NCBI GenBank assembly: GCA_036397635.1
Contig: DASWIP010000018.1
Location: forward strand, 1-64,000
Direction of reading: 5' to 3'
Source: DASWIP01 sp036397635
GTDB lineage: Bacteria; Actinomycetota; AC-67
DNA: 64,000 nucleotides
The notes under the pieces are model-generated. The model had not been told where the DNA came from, did no database searches, and saw nothing but the letters and a program-made list of their open reading frames with translations. This document shows, piece by piece, positions 17,352 through 25,434 of the stretch (positions within the stretch are counted from its first letter, which is position 1; each line of letters begins with the position of its first letter). The translations under genes and the position numbers were made by a program.

Positions 17352-18521
17352 TCAGCCGACCTCGGGCGCGAGCCGTGTCGTGGCCTCGGCACGGTGGCCG
17401 TTGCCGTTGGAGTGGGAGCCGTTCCCGTTCAGGCTGACGGTCTGCCCGCCGACGATGAAGTCTTCGACCATCTGGCGCGCGACCTCGTCCGGATACTGCA
17501 CGGGCGGGGACTTCATGAAATACGCGCTCGGGCCGATGATCGGACCTCCCATGCCACGCTCGCGTGCGAGCTTCGCGATCCGGACCGCATCGATGACGAT
17601 GCCGGCCGAGTTGGGAGAGTCCCATACCTCGAGCTTCATCTCCATCACGATCGGCACGTTGCCGAACTCGCGTCCCTCGATCCGGATGTGCGCCCACTTG
17701 CGGTCGTGCAGCCATGGGATGTGGTCGCTGGGGCCGATGTGGATGTTCTCGGCGCCGAGGTCGTGACTCATGTTGGAGGTGACAGACTGCGTCTTCGAGA
17801 TCTTCTTCGAGATGAGACGCTCACGCTCGAGCATGTTCATGAAGTCCATGTTGCCGCCGAAGTTCAGCTGGTACGTTCGATCGATCTGCACGCCGCGGTC
17901 CTCGAACAGCTTCGCCAGCGAGCGGTGCAGGATCGTCGAGCCCACCTGGCTCTTGATATCGTCGCCGATGATCGGAACGCGGGCTTGCCGGAACCGCTCG
18001 GCCCATTCGGGGTTCGAGGCGATGAATACCGGCATGCAGTTCACGAACGCGACGCCGGCCTGAAGCGCGGCCTCGGCATAGAACCGGGCGGCCGCTTCAC
18101 TGCCGACCGGCATGTACGATACGAGCACGTCGGCGCGTGCCGCGCGCAGCGCCTCGACGACGTCGACGGGTGCCTCCGGCGACTCCGTGATCATCTCGCG
18201 GTAATAGTGGCCGAGACCGTCGAGGGTCGGTCCCCGCTGCACTTCGATGCCGGTGGGCGGAACGTCCTCGCAGAAGCGGATGGTGTTGTTCGGTTCGGCG
18301 AAGATCGCTTCGGCGATGTCCCTTCCCACCTTCTTGGCATCGACATCGAACGCGGCGACGAACTCGATGTCACGGACGTGGAGGCCTCCCACGTCGACGT
18401 GCATCAAGCCGGGAACGCCCTGTGAGTCGTCTGCCTCCCGGTAGAACTGGACGCCCTGGACGAGCGACGACGCGCAGTTCCCAACTCCTGCGATCGCGAC
18501 CCGTACCTTCCGTTCCGTCAT
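17352..18521 (-). CDS. ino1: Inositol-3-phosphate synthase
   Basis: NAD-dependent enzyme of 389 residues that converts glucose 6-phosphate to inositol 3-phosphate, the entry to phosphatidylinositol and mycothiol-type molecules. It has the Rossmann start VRVAIAGVGNCASSLVQG, LVSYMPVGSEAA, GDDIKSQVGSTI and LNFGGNMDFMNM. The length matches the short actinobacterial type. A C-terminal low-complexity tail of Asn-Gly-Ser repeats (LNGNGSHSNGNGH) is not part of the fold. ino1 beside padR is a conserved arrangement (Rv0046c/Rv0047c). The inositol phosphatase at 60335 would complete the path to inositol. Confidence 0.96.
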   Translation of the reverse strand: MTERKVRVAIAGVGNCASSLVQGVQFYREADDSQGVPGLMHVDVGGLHVRDIEFVAAFDVDAKKVGRDIAEAIFAEPNNTIRFCEDVPPTGIEVQRGPTLDGLGHYYREMITESPEAPVDVVEALRAARADVLVSYMPVGSEAAARFYAEAALQAGVAFVNCMPVFIASNPEWAERFRQARVPIIGDDIKSQVGSTILHRSLAKLFEDRGVQIDRTYQLNFGGNMDFMNMLERERLISKKISKTQSVTSNMSHDLGAENIHIGPSDHIPWLHDRKWAHIRIEGREFGNVPIVMEMKLEVWDSPNSAGIVIDAVRIAKLARERGMGGPIIGPSAYFMKSPPVQYPDEVARQMVEDFIVGGQTVSLNGNGSHSNGNGHRAEATTRLAPEVG

Positions 18522-18533
18522 CTGCTTTCCCCC

Positions 18534-19121
18534 TTATCCCGCGCCGCCTGCCGGCCTCGTGGGCATCGGCTTCTTCGCGACGCGTCTGGTCTTCGTCTTC
18601 TTCTCAGCCCGCTTCTCCGACGCGATGATGCTGTCGAGCCAGCGGATGTCGTGTTCCATCTCCAGCTCCCCGTGGCGCATCAACTCCAGGGAATACGCAT
18701 CCATCCGTTCTTTGAGGTTCTTGAGTCGATCCTTGATCCGAGCGAGCTGCTCGACCAGGTAGCCGCGACGGCGCTCGAGCAGGCGGCGCCGCGTTTCCGG
18801 CTTCGTGTAGCGGAAGAAGGCCAGCCGGAGCATGAAGGCTTCGCGGTCCTCGGCCGCCTGTGGTCCCTGTTCCTCGAGCAGCTGCTCGAACAGCTCTTCG
18901 CCTTTCTGGGCCAGCCGGTACACGTTCTTGCGCCGCGATGTCTCCCCCTTCGGGTACTCCATCTCGACCGCCTCGGACTTGGCGAGCTTCTTCAACGTCG
19001 GGTACAGCGACCCGTAGGAGATCCGCCATGCATGCCCGAGCCGCTCGTCGAGCTGCTTCTTCAGCTCGTAGCCGTACATCGGCCGTTCCTTGAGCAGTCC
19101 GAGCACCGCCAGTTCTAGCAC
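18534..19121 (-). CDS. PadR family transcriptional regulator
   Basis: Protein of 195 residues. A PadR winged helix (LELAVLGLLKERPMYGYELKKQL, SYGSLYPTLKKL, KNVYRLAQKGEELFE) is followed by a long helical dimerisation region with repeated Arg/Glu (RRRLLERRRGYLVEQLARIKD) and a Lys-rich tail ending in Gly. The GTG at 19121 directly precedes the conserved LELAVLGLL. The double palindrome at 19147-19171 lies 26-50 bases upstream, so the protein probably represses its own operon with ino1, which starts 12 bases after its stop. Confidence 0.92.
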   Translation of the reverse strand: MLELAVLGLLKERPMYGYELKKQLDERLGHAWRISYGSLYPTLKKLAKSEAVEMEYPKGETSRRKNVYRLAQKGEELFEQLLEEQGPQAAEDREAFMLRLAFFRYTKPETRRRLLERRRGYLVEQLARIKDRLKNLKERMDAYSLELMRHGELEMEHDIRWLDSIIASEKRAEKKTKTRRVAKKPMPTRPAGGAG

Positions 19122-19146
19122 CTGTCCACCTCGACTTACCTCAACT

Positions 19147-19171
19147 TCGATATATCGAACCGATATATCGA
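19147..19171 (-). promoter_or_regulatory. Double CGATATATCG palindrome, PadR operator
   Basis: Two perfect copies of the 10-base palindrome CGATATATCG lie at 19148-19157 and 19161-19170, centres 13 bases apart; the first extends to TCGATATATCGA. They are AT-rich islands directly in front of padR. The whole block is close to an inverted repeat, with AACTT at its left edge and GAGGTT at its right, as expected for two PadR dimers side by side. Confidence 0.75.
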
Positions 19172-19260
19172 GGTTCCCTATGGTGCCCCGCCGACCGGGC
19201 TGTGTCAAACAGGGAGGATCACCCACCGCGGTCGATCGTTTCCGCAGGTCAGAGGTGAGA

Positions 19261-19950
19261 TCAGTTGGGAATGAACGGTTCCCAAGGGGCGGTCACGACG
19301 GCGAGGGCGTAGCCTTCGGCCGCCAGATCGGCCAGGATCGCCTCCACTGTCGGGCCCTCGGACAGGCCGGTGGCGTAGGCGAACTCGACCACGACCCCGA
19401 GCGCCTTGCCGGTGGCCGCGTGCAGCACGGGAGAGCCGCTGTCGCCGAAGTTGGACGGCACGTACGCGCGGTAGCGGGTGAACGAGTCGTTGGACATCGG
19501 CCCGAGCCGCTGCCTGGTCTCCGCCGCCTCGCCGAACCCGATCCCGAACCCGTATTGGAGCAGCGGGTCCCCGATCGTGGTTTCCGTCGCGGTGGTATGA
19601 CCGGTCGGCCCGCCCCAGGCGCGCACCGCGGGATCCACCTGGTCGTACCGGTCCGTGTCGATGCGGATCAGTGCGAAGTCCTTGACGGTGGTGCGGTGGC
19701 TGTACACCGCCGTCCCGAAAGAACCCTCCTCGGAGGAAACCCGGTCGCCCACGCGTGCGCAGTGCCCGGCGGTGCCTATGTACAGGGTGCCGGCCGGATC
19801 GGTGAAGACGAAATTCATGGTGCACTGCCCGACCGGTGAGAAGATCTTGGCGCCCGGTTGTATCGGCGTCTCCCCGGGGACGGCGGATCCGGGAGCGGGA
19901 ACGAGCAGGACCGTTGCCGCCAGCGCCAGCGTCGCGGTTATGGCTCTCAT
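19261..19950 (-). CDS. Secreted trypsin-like serine protease, copy A
   Basis: Chymotrypsin-fold (S1-like) protein of 229 residues. It has a signal peptide (MRAITATLALAATVLLVPAP), then His63 in GTAGHC, Asp91 in VKDFALIRI and Ser171 in FGDSGSPV, a complete catalytic triad. No long propeptide is seen. Its ATG overlaps the TGA of the upstream paralogue (ATGA), and the two proteins share the same motif order and block WGGPTG, so they arose by tandem duplication. Substrate unknown. Confidence 0.9.
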   Translation of the reverse strand: MRAITATLALAATVLLVPAPGSAVPGETPIQPGAKIFSPVGQCTMNFVFTDPAGTLYIGTAGHCARVGDRVSSEEGSFGTAVYSHRTTVKDFALIRIDTDRYDQVDPAVRAWGGPTGHTTATETTIGDPLLQYGFGIGFGEAAETRQRLGPMSNDSFTRYRAYVPSNFGDSGSPVLHAATGKALGVVVEFAYATGLSEGPTVEAILADLAAEGYALAVVTAPWEPFIPN

Positions 19951-20633
19951 GCCGGTGGCGTGAACCCCGCCGTAGCCAGCGAAACGTCGATGCCGGCCTC
20001 TGCGAGCAGCTCGATGGCCCGCTGGACCGTCGGGCCGTTCAGCAGATGGCCGCCGATGTTCGCGACGATCCCGAGCGCGCGCCCGGTCGCGGCGTGGATG
20101 ACCGGGCCGCCGCTGTCCCCGAAGATCGCCGGCACCTCGGCGTGGTAGGACATCGCGTTGTCGTTGTAGAGGATCCCGCCGCGCGCTCTGGTCACCTCGG
20201 TCGTGCTGTAGACGATCCCGTAGCCGTACTGGAGCAACGCGTCGCCGATCCCTGTCGTGTCGGCGGTGGTAACACCGGTCGGTCCGCCCCACGCTCGCAT
20301 CGCAGGGTTGACCTCGGCGTAGAACGCCGGATCGATCCGGATCAGTGAGAAGTCGTCGTCCCCGCGAAGGATCCGGAAGACGACCGTGCCGAACTCGCCC
20401 TCGGGTGTGGCGACTCGGTCTCCCACACCTGACACGCAGTGACCCGCCGTTCCGATGTACAGCCGCGCTGCCGCGTCGCGGAAGACGAAGTTGAGCGTGC
20501 ATCCCGCCGGGCGCACGATGCGCGCGCCGGGTTGGATCCTGGTGTCGGCGGCGAGCGCCCGTCCGGGCACGGTCAGCACAGCAGCGACGAGCAGCGCTGC
20601 GGCCAGGGCGATGGAAGCTGCTCGCGTCCGCAC
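19947..20633 (-). CDS. Secreted trypsin-like serine protease, copy B
   Basis: Protein of 228 residues from the GTG at 20633. Signal peptide RAASIALAAALLVAAVLTVPG; triad in GTAGHC, DDFSLIRID and FGDSGGPV. It parallels copy A throughout (IQPGARI, MRAWGGPTG, LLQYGYGI, TVQRAIELLAEAG), but Ser-Gly-Gly-Pro replaces Ser-Gly-Ser-Pro. The start is uncertain because the frame stays open upstream, yet the signal peptide begins cleanly at the GTG. It is the first gene of the pair and is divergent from the DUF5318 gene. Confidence 0.88.
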   Translation of the reverse strand: MRTRAASIALAAALLVAAVLTVPGRALAADTRIQPGARIVRPAGCTLNFVFRDAAARLYIGTAGHCVSGVGDRVATPEGEFGTVVFRILRGDDDFSLIRIDPAFYAEVNPAMRAWGGPTGVTTADTTGIGDALLQYGYGIVYSTTEVTRARGGILYNDNAMSYHAEVPAIFGDSGGPVIHAATGRALGIVANIGGHLLNGPTVQRAIELLAEAGIDVSLATAGFTPPA

Positions 20634-20715
20634 GGGTGGGAAGATTCGGCGACGGAGGCCGGAGTCCTTTCCGGATCTTCCGGACGGGTGAGACAGTCTG
20701 TCCCCACGTCCGGTG

Positions 20716-20721
20716 TACCAT
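20716..20721 (+). promoter_or_regulatory. -10 box (TACCAT) of the DUF5318 gene
   Basis: TACCAT ends 7 bases before the ATG at 20729. Its last bases also form another in-frame ATG at 20720, which leaderless transcription would exclude. Confidence 0.45.
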
Positions 20722-20728
20722 GGCCGGC

Positions 20729-21094
20729 ATGCCCGCGGTGGACTATCGGCTGGCACGCAGGGCGCTCCTGCGGGAGCTCCGCGGAGGCTTGCGCTCGAAG
20801 GTGGACGTCTGCGACGCCCACCCCGAGCTGGTTCGTGCTGCTCGGTTCATCGGCGAGGAGACCGGGGAGACCTGTCCGGTCTGCGAGGAAGAGGATCTCC
20901 GCCTCGTCTTCTATACCTACGGTCGCGAGCTCAAGGGACGCGAGAACGGCAGGGTCAGGCGGCGGTCCGATCTGGAGGAGCTTCGCCGGCGGTTCGGCGA
21001 ATTCGCCTGCTACGCGGTCGAGGTGTGCACGAGCTGCTCGTGGAACCATCTGGTCCGGAGCTTCCTCAGCGGCCACCAGCACGCAACCGGCTGA
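20729..21094 (+). CDS. DUF5318 zinc-ribbon-like protein (Rv0049 type)
   Basis: Protein of 121 residues with VDYRLARRALLRELRGG, DVCDAHPELVRAAR, a CPVC pair, the YTYGRELKG segment and a C-terminal CTSCSWNHLVRSF; the two CxxC pairs could bind zinc. It matches the actinobacterial DUF5318 family, encoded beside the class A penicillin-binding protein ponA1 in mycobacteria, as it is here with two genes between. The function is not established. The start at 20729 fits the -10 box. Confidence 0.85.
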   Translation: MPAVDYRLARRALLRELRGGLRSKVDVCDAHPELVRAARFIGEETGETCPVCEEEDLRLVFYTYGRELKGRENGRVRRRSDLEELRRRFGEFACYAVEVCTSCSWNHLVRSFLSGHQHATG

Positions 21095-21145
21095 GTGGCC
21101 CCAGGCGGACCACTGAGCCTCGCGGCCCGGGACCCGGCACGACGG

Positions 21146-21151
21146 TAGCCT
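21146..21151 (+). promoter_or_regulatory. -10 box (TAGCCT) before the 21158 gene
   Basis: TAGCCT ends 6 bases before the GTG at 21158, which supports this start for a gene with no ribosome site. Confidence 0.4.
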
Positions 21152-21157
21152 GAGCGC

Positions 21158-21799
21158 GTGCTCATCCATCCCCGCGTCGCGCTCGCGTCCGGGCTCGCCG
21201 CCGCCGCCGGTGCCATCATCGTGATCCTCGGCCGGCTCGACGGGTCGGTGCTGCTGGTTGCTGCGCTCGCGGTCGGCTGCCGTGCCGCCGCGCTCGCCGC
21301 CTCGTCCGAGCCGTTCGCGGCCGCCTCGCTTGCGCGGCAGGTCGCGGTCGCGCCCGTGTGGGCCGGGCTCGCGGTGGTCGCAGCTATGCGCGCCGGAACG
21401 GTGATGGTCGACGGCGTGCGCGGCGCGCACGCCGTCGCCGGGGTGGGGTTGCTCCGCGGCGATCCCCTCACCGTCGCGGCTCTGTGGACGGCAGGGGTGG
21501 CGGCGCTGCTCGCGCTGCTCGCGCCGTCGCTGCGGGAGCGCGTGCTCGTAACCGGGGCGCCGGCGAACCGACTCGAGGCGGTCGCGATCGCGGTGCAGGT
21601 GTCGGTCATCGTCGCGCTGCTCGCAGGCCCGCAGGTGACGGGCGTTGCCGACCTGATCCCTTGGGCGCTCGCCGTGGTCGCGATCGGTTCCGTCGTCGTC
21701 GTCGGACGACGAATCGCCTCGATCGAACGGGCCGGATCCGTCGCCGTAGTGCTCGCCGGGATCGCCGTCGTCCTGGCGCTGGTGGGTGAGGCCCCGTGA
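21158..21799 (+). CDS. Polytopic membrane protein of unknown family
   Basis: Protein of 213 residues made almost entirely of six or seven Ala/Val/Leu-rich helices separated by short loops (SLRERVLVTGAPANRLEAVA is the longest). I do not recognise a family. Size and helix number recall HyfE-type subunits of hydrogenase or respiratory-complex relatives, and the next gene resembles a proton-channel subunit, but no diagnostic residue supports this. Its TGA overlaps the next GTG (GTGA), so the two proteins are probably made together. Confidence 0.7.
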   Translation: MLIHPRVALASGLAAAAGAIIVILGRLDGSVLLVAALAVGCRAAALAASSEPFAAASLARQVAVAPVWAGLAVVAAMRAGTVMVDGVRGAHAVAGVGLLRGDPLTVAALWTAGVAALLALLAPSLRERVLVTGAPANRLEAVAIAVQVSVIVALLAGPQVTGVADLIPWALAVVAIGSVVVVGRRIASIERAGSVAVVLAGIAVVLALVGEAP

Positions 21800-23244
21800 A
21801 TCTCGCGCTGCCGCTGACGGCGCTCGGTCCCGCGGGTGCTGCGCTGCTGATCCTTGTCGGCGGCGGGAGTGCGCGCGCGCGCCGGGTGATCGCGCTCGCC
21901 GGCCTCGGCGCGGGCATCGGCGCGACGATCTTCGTGCTCGTACACACGATCCCCGGCGACCCGGCGGCAGCCCGGGGACTCGAGACCGACGCGTGGCGCG
22001 CCGGGCTGGCGCTGGGGGCGCTCGTGGTCGCGGCTGCCGGCATCCCATCCTCGAGCGAGCGAGGTACCACATCGACGACCGCGCATCTCGCGTCGGCTGC
22101 TGCGGCGGCGGGGGCGTTGATATCGACCGACGTCTTCACCGTCGCCGCGTTCCTCGTCGCTGCGACTGCGGCGAGCGTGCTCGCCTCGGCGCCGGACGGT
22201 GTGATCAACGGCATCAGGGCGGCACGGTGGTTCGTGCTGTCGGATGTCCTCGCGGTCGCGGGCCTGCTGCTCGCAGCCCAGGACGGCATGCGCGTCCCTC
22301 CCACGTTGTCGGGTTCGCCGGCTGCGTTGATCCTGGTCGCCGCCGCGATCCGGTCGGGCGCGGTGCCGTTCGTTCGCACGTTCAGCGATACGGCCGAGGT
22401 TGAGCCGTTGAGCGCATCGATCGCGCTCGGCCCCATGCGCGCGCAGGGGCTGTTGCTGGCGGGGTGGGTGGCGCTATCCGGAGGGGGCGGCGCGCGCGCG
22501 ATGGCGATCGGCGGCGCCGTGGTGGCGGCGCTCGCGGCGCGCCGGGCGGCCCGCGAGGCGTCCGGGGGCGCAGCGCTCGCCGCGGCAGCGGCGCTCGTGC
22601 TCACCGGGCTCGGCATCGGCGGCGCCTCGGCGATCTCGGGTGCCGTGCTGCTCGCCGCCGGCTCCTTCGTCGGCGCTGCGTTGCTGTTGCTCGGCGGCGC
22701 GCGGGCCGCCTCTCCGACGATCGGCGCTGCGCCGCTGGGTGCGACGTTCCCCGGCGCCGCGGTGGTGTGCGCCGCCGCCCTGGCGCGCGGGATCGGCGAA
22801 GCCGGCGACCTGGCGGTCGCGCTGCCCGCCGCGCTCGCTCTTTTGTGGCTCGTTGTCGCCGGCGCGTCCGGCACCCGCGGGATCGCGGCGCGCGCGCATC
22901 CGATCTGGTTGATCCTTCCCGGGGCCGCCGCGCTGACGATCGCGGTCGTCCCCGGGCGCGCGATGCGCGCGATCACAACCCCGGTCACGCCGTTCCTGGG
23001 TGCGGGTCGGCCGCTGACCGATCTCACCGGAGGGGTGCCCGACGATCTGGGCATCTTGTTCGCCATCGCGGCCGTCGGCGGGCTCGTCGCCGCGACACAC
23101 CCGCGACCGTTGCTCGAGCAGCGCGCGTCGTCGCCGCCGGGGAGCGCGCTTCGGGTCCCGCGCTTCGTCAGCGGAGGGCTCGTTGCGGGGGCTGCGGGTG
23201 TGCTCGCCCTGCTCTGGGTAGGTATCCGCAGAGGATTCATCTGA
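21796..23244 (+). CDS. Polytopic membrane protein, possibly a degenerate NuoN/MrpD-like subunit
   Basis: Protein of 482 residues with about 14 predicted helices, very rich in alanine. A central stretch (ILVAAAIRSGAVPFVRTF, then EVEPLSASIALGPMRAQGLLL) has the spacing of the NuoL/M/N antiporter motif, but the conserved Lys and the His-x-Trp-Leu-Pro are not present. If related, it is highly diverged and may not pump protons. The pair sits between the DUF5318 gene and the penicillin-binding protein, where mycobacteria have no such genes. Function unknown. Confidence 0.65.
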   Translation: MNLALPLTALGPAGAALLILVGGGSARARRVIALAGLGAGIGATIFVLVHTIPGDPAAARGLETDAWRAGLALGALVVAAAGIPSSSERGTTSTTAHLASAAAAAGALISTDVFTVAAFLVAATAASVLASAPDGVINGIRAARWFVLSDVLAVAGLLLAAQDGMRVPPTLSGSPAALILVAAAIRSGAVPFVRTFSDTAEVEPLSASIALGPMRAQGLLLAGWVALSGGGGARAMAIGGAVVAALAARRAAREASGGAALAAAAALVLTGLGIGGASAISGAVLLAAGSFVGAALLLLGGARAASPTIGAAPLGATFPGAAVVCAAALARGIGEAGDLAVALPAALALLWLVVAGASGTRGIAARAHPIWLILPGAAALTIAVVPGRAMRAITTPVTPFLGAGRPLTDLTGGVPDDLGILFAIAAVGGLVAATHPRPLLEQRASSPPGSALRVPRFVSGGLVAGAAGVLALLWVGIRRGFI

Positions 23245-23265
23245 CCGCCGAGGACGTTTCCATCG

Positions 23266-25434
23266 ATGAGCCGTAAGCCTCCGCGACGAACCTCACGCCC
23301 TTCTGCCGGGCGTGGTCGCGTCACGGCCGGCGCACGCGCCAAGCCGCGCAGCCGCCGGTCCGCGGGCGGCGGTCGCGTTCGCCGTGGTGTGCGCCGCGTC
23401 CTGGGCCTTGACCGGTCCCGCCGGTGGCGGCGTCTCCTCGTGCGCTGGGCGATCCTGGGGGCCGCGACGGTCATGCTGCTGCTCGTGCTGTTGGTCGGAC
23501 TGGTGTACGCGTTCGTTGGGATCCCCGAGCCTGCCGACATCGCCGTCGCTCAGTCCGCGCGCGTGATCGATCACCAGGGACGAGCGATCGGACGGATCAG
23601 CGCGGAGGCTGATCGGGTTTCGATCCCCCTGGAGCAGATGCCGCAGCACCTGCGCGACGCGGTGGTGGCCGTCGAGGACCGCTCCTTCTACACGCACCGG
23701 GGTGTCTCCCTTCCCTCGATCGCGCGCGCAGCGATACGCAACGTCGTCAGCGGCGAAGTTCAGCAGGGCGGCAGCACCATCACACAGCAGTACGTGAAGA
23801 ACGCCTTCGTTGGGAACGAGCGCACCGTTCTGCGCAAGGTGAAGGAGGCGGTGCTCGCGCTCAAGCTCGAGCGGCAGCGGTCGAAGGACGAGATCCTCGA
23901 ACTGTATCTGAACACCATCTACCTGGGGCGCGGCGCGTACGGGGTGCAGGCTGCCGCGCAGGCCTACTTCGGCAAGAACGCGGCTAAGCTCAAGCTTGCC
24001 GACAGCGCCATGCTCGCGGGCATGATCCACGCCCCCGAGTCCTACGACCCAGCCGGAGACCCCGAGGGTGTGCGCGACCGCCGCAACACCGTCCTGCGAC
24101 TGATGCACGCCCAGGGCAGGATCGACGAGGAAGAACAAAGCGCGGCACGGGACGAACTCGTCAAGGTCCGGCGGCGCGTGGCGGGCGGGCTCGCGCCCCA
24201 CGCGCTGGAGACTGCGCGCGAGCAGCTCGAGCGCGAGATCGGGCCGAGGAAGCTCTACGCCGGCGGCGTGACCGTGCAGCTGACGCTCGACCGTGTCATG
24301 CAGCGCGCGGCCGAGCGCGCGGTCCGGTCGGTCTACGACCGCGCGGACGATCCGGATGCCGCGCTGGTCGCGATCGATCCGAACACCGGTCACATACGGG
24401 CGCTGGTGGGCGCGCGCGACTTCGCCCGGCGCCAGCTCAACATCGCGATGCGAGGGAAGCGTCAGCCGGGCAGCACGTTCAAAGGGATGGTGCTCGCGGC
24501 GGCGGTGGACGCCGAGCTGCCCACCTCGCAGAAGTACCGGGCCCCGGCGAAGAAGACCTTCGACATCCCGCCCAAGCCGTGGACGGTGAACAACTACGAT
24601 CGAGCAGATCACGGAACGTTGACTGTTCGGCGTGCGACCGAGCTGAGCGTCAACACCGTCTACGCTCAGCTGATCCTCGACGTCGGGCCGGACCACGTCG
24701 CTCAGGTCGCGAACCTGCTCGGCATCGCCGAGGAGCTGCCGCCGGTACCCTCGCTGGCGCTGGGAACGATCGAGGTGACGCCGCTGAGCCTGACGTCTGC
24801 GTATGCGACCCTTGCCGCGCGCGGGGTCTTCCGGCCGCCGACCCTGATCGACAGGGTGACCGACGCGGGGGGCGGGGTGCTCTTCGAGGCAGACCGTCCC
24901 GACGATCAGCGCGCGATCGAGGAGGGCACCGCCGACCGTGTGAACTTCGTGCTGCGGGGCGTGATCGAGCGCGGCACGGGGGCCGCGGCTCAGATCGGCC
25001 GGCCGGCCGCGGGGAAGACCGGTACGACCGAGGATTTCAACGACGCGTGGTTCGCGGGTTACACCCCCGATCTCGCGACCGTGGTATGGAACGGGTACGC
25101 AGAGGGAGGCAAGAAGCTGCGGAACGTGCGCGGGCGGAACGTGACCGGGGGATCGTTCCCCGCGGCCATATGGAAGGCCTTCATGCTGGAGGCGCTGGGG
25201 GATGTGCCGCCGAGCCCGTTCCCCGATCCACCGTCCGAGAAGAAGCCATCCCCCACCGCGACCCCGAGCCCCGAGAGCCCCAGCCCGACGCCGAGTCAGA
25301 CGGTGATACCGAGCACGCCGAAGCCTTCAGGTTCGAGCAGCCTGACGCCATCCCCGACCGCCTCGAGCAGCCCGTCGCCGTCGAAGACGGTTTCCAGCAG
25401 CCCCACACCCGACCCCTCACCGGATACGACCTAG
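23266..25434 (+). CDS. Class A penicillin-binding protein (PBP1A-like)
   Basis: Bifunctional peptidoglycan polymerase of 722 residues. Basic cytoplasmic tail (~60 residues), one membrane helix (ILGAATVMLLLVLLVGLVYA), glycosyltransferase 51 with Glu137 in VEDRSFY and QGGSTITQQYVKN, then the transpeptidase: Ser403 in GSTFK, SVN at 461-463 and Lys584 in KTGTT. The last ~75 residues are a Ser/Pro/Thr-rich outer tail. It matches ponA1 in the conserved actinobacterial order. Its TAG is followed directly by the ATG of the GT87-like gene. Confidence 0.95.
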   Translation: MSRKPPRRTSRPSAGRGRVTAGARAKPRSRRSAGGGRVRRGVRRVLGLDRSRRWRRLLVRWAILGAATVMLLLVLLVGLVYAFVGIPEPADIAVAQSARVIDHQGRAIGRISAEADRVSIPLEQMPQHLRDAVVAVEDRSFYTHRGVSLPSIARAAIRNVVSGEVQQGGSTITQQYVKNAFVGNERTVLRKVKEAVLALKLERQRSKDEILELYLNTIYLGRGAYGVQAAAQAYFGKNAAKLKLADSAMLAGMIHAPESYDPAGDPEGVRDRRNTVLRLMHAQGRIDEEEQSAARDELVKVRRRVAGGLAPHALETAREQLEREIGPRKLYAGGVTVQLTLDRVMQRAAERAVRSVYDRADDPDAALVAIDPNTGHIRALVGARDFARRQLNIAMRGKRQPGSTFKGMVLAAAVDAELPTSQKYRAPAKKTFDIPPKPWTVNNYDRADHGTLTVRRATELSVNTVYAQLILDVGPDHVAQVANLLGIAEELPPVPSLALGTIEVTPLSLTSAYATLAARGVFRPPTLIDRVTDAGGGVLFEADRPDDQRAIEEGTADRVNFVLRGVIERGTGAAAQIGRPAAGKTGTTEDFNDAWFAGYTPDLATVVWNGYAEGGKKLRNVRGRNVTGGSFPAAIWKAFMLEALGDVPPSPFPDPPSEKKPSPTATPSPESPSPTPSQTVIPSTPKPSGSSSLTPSPTASSSPSPSKTVSSSPTPDPSPDTT

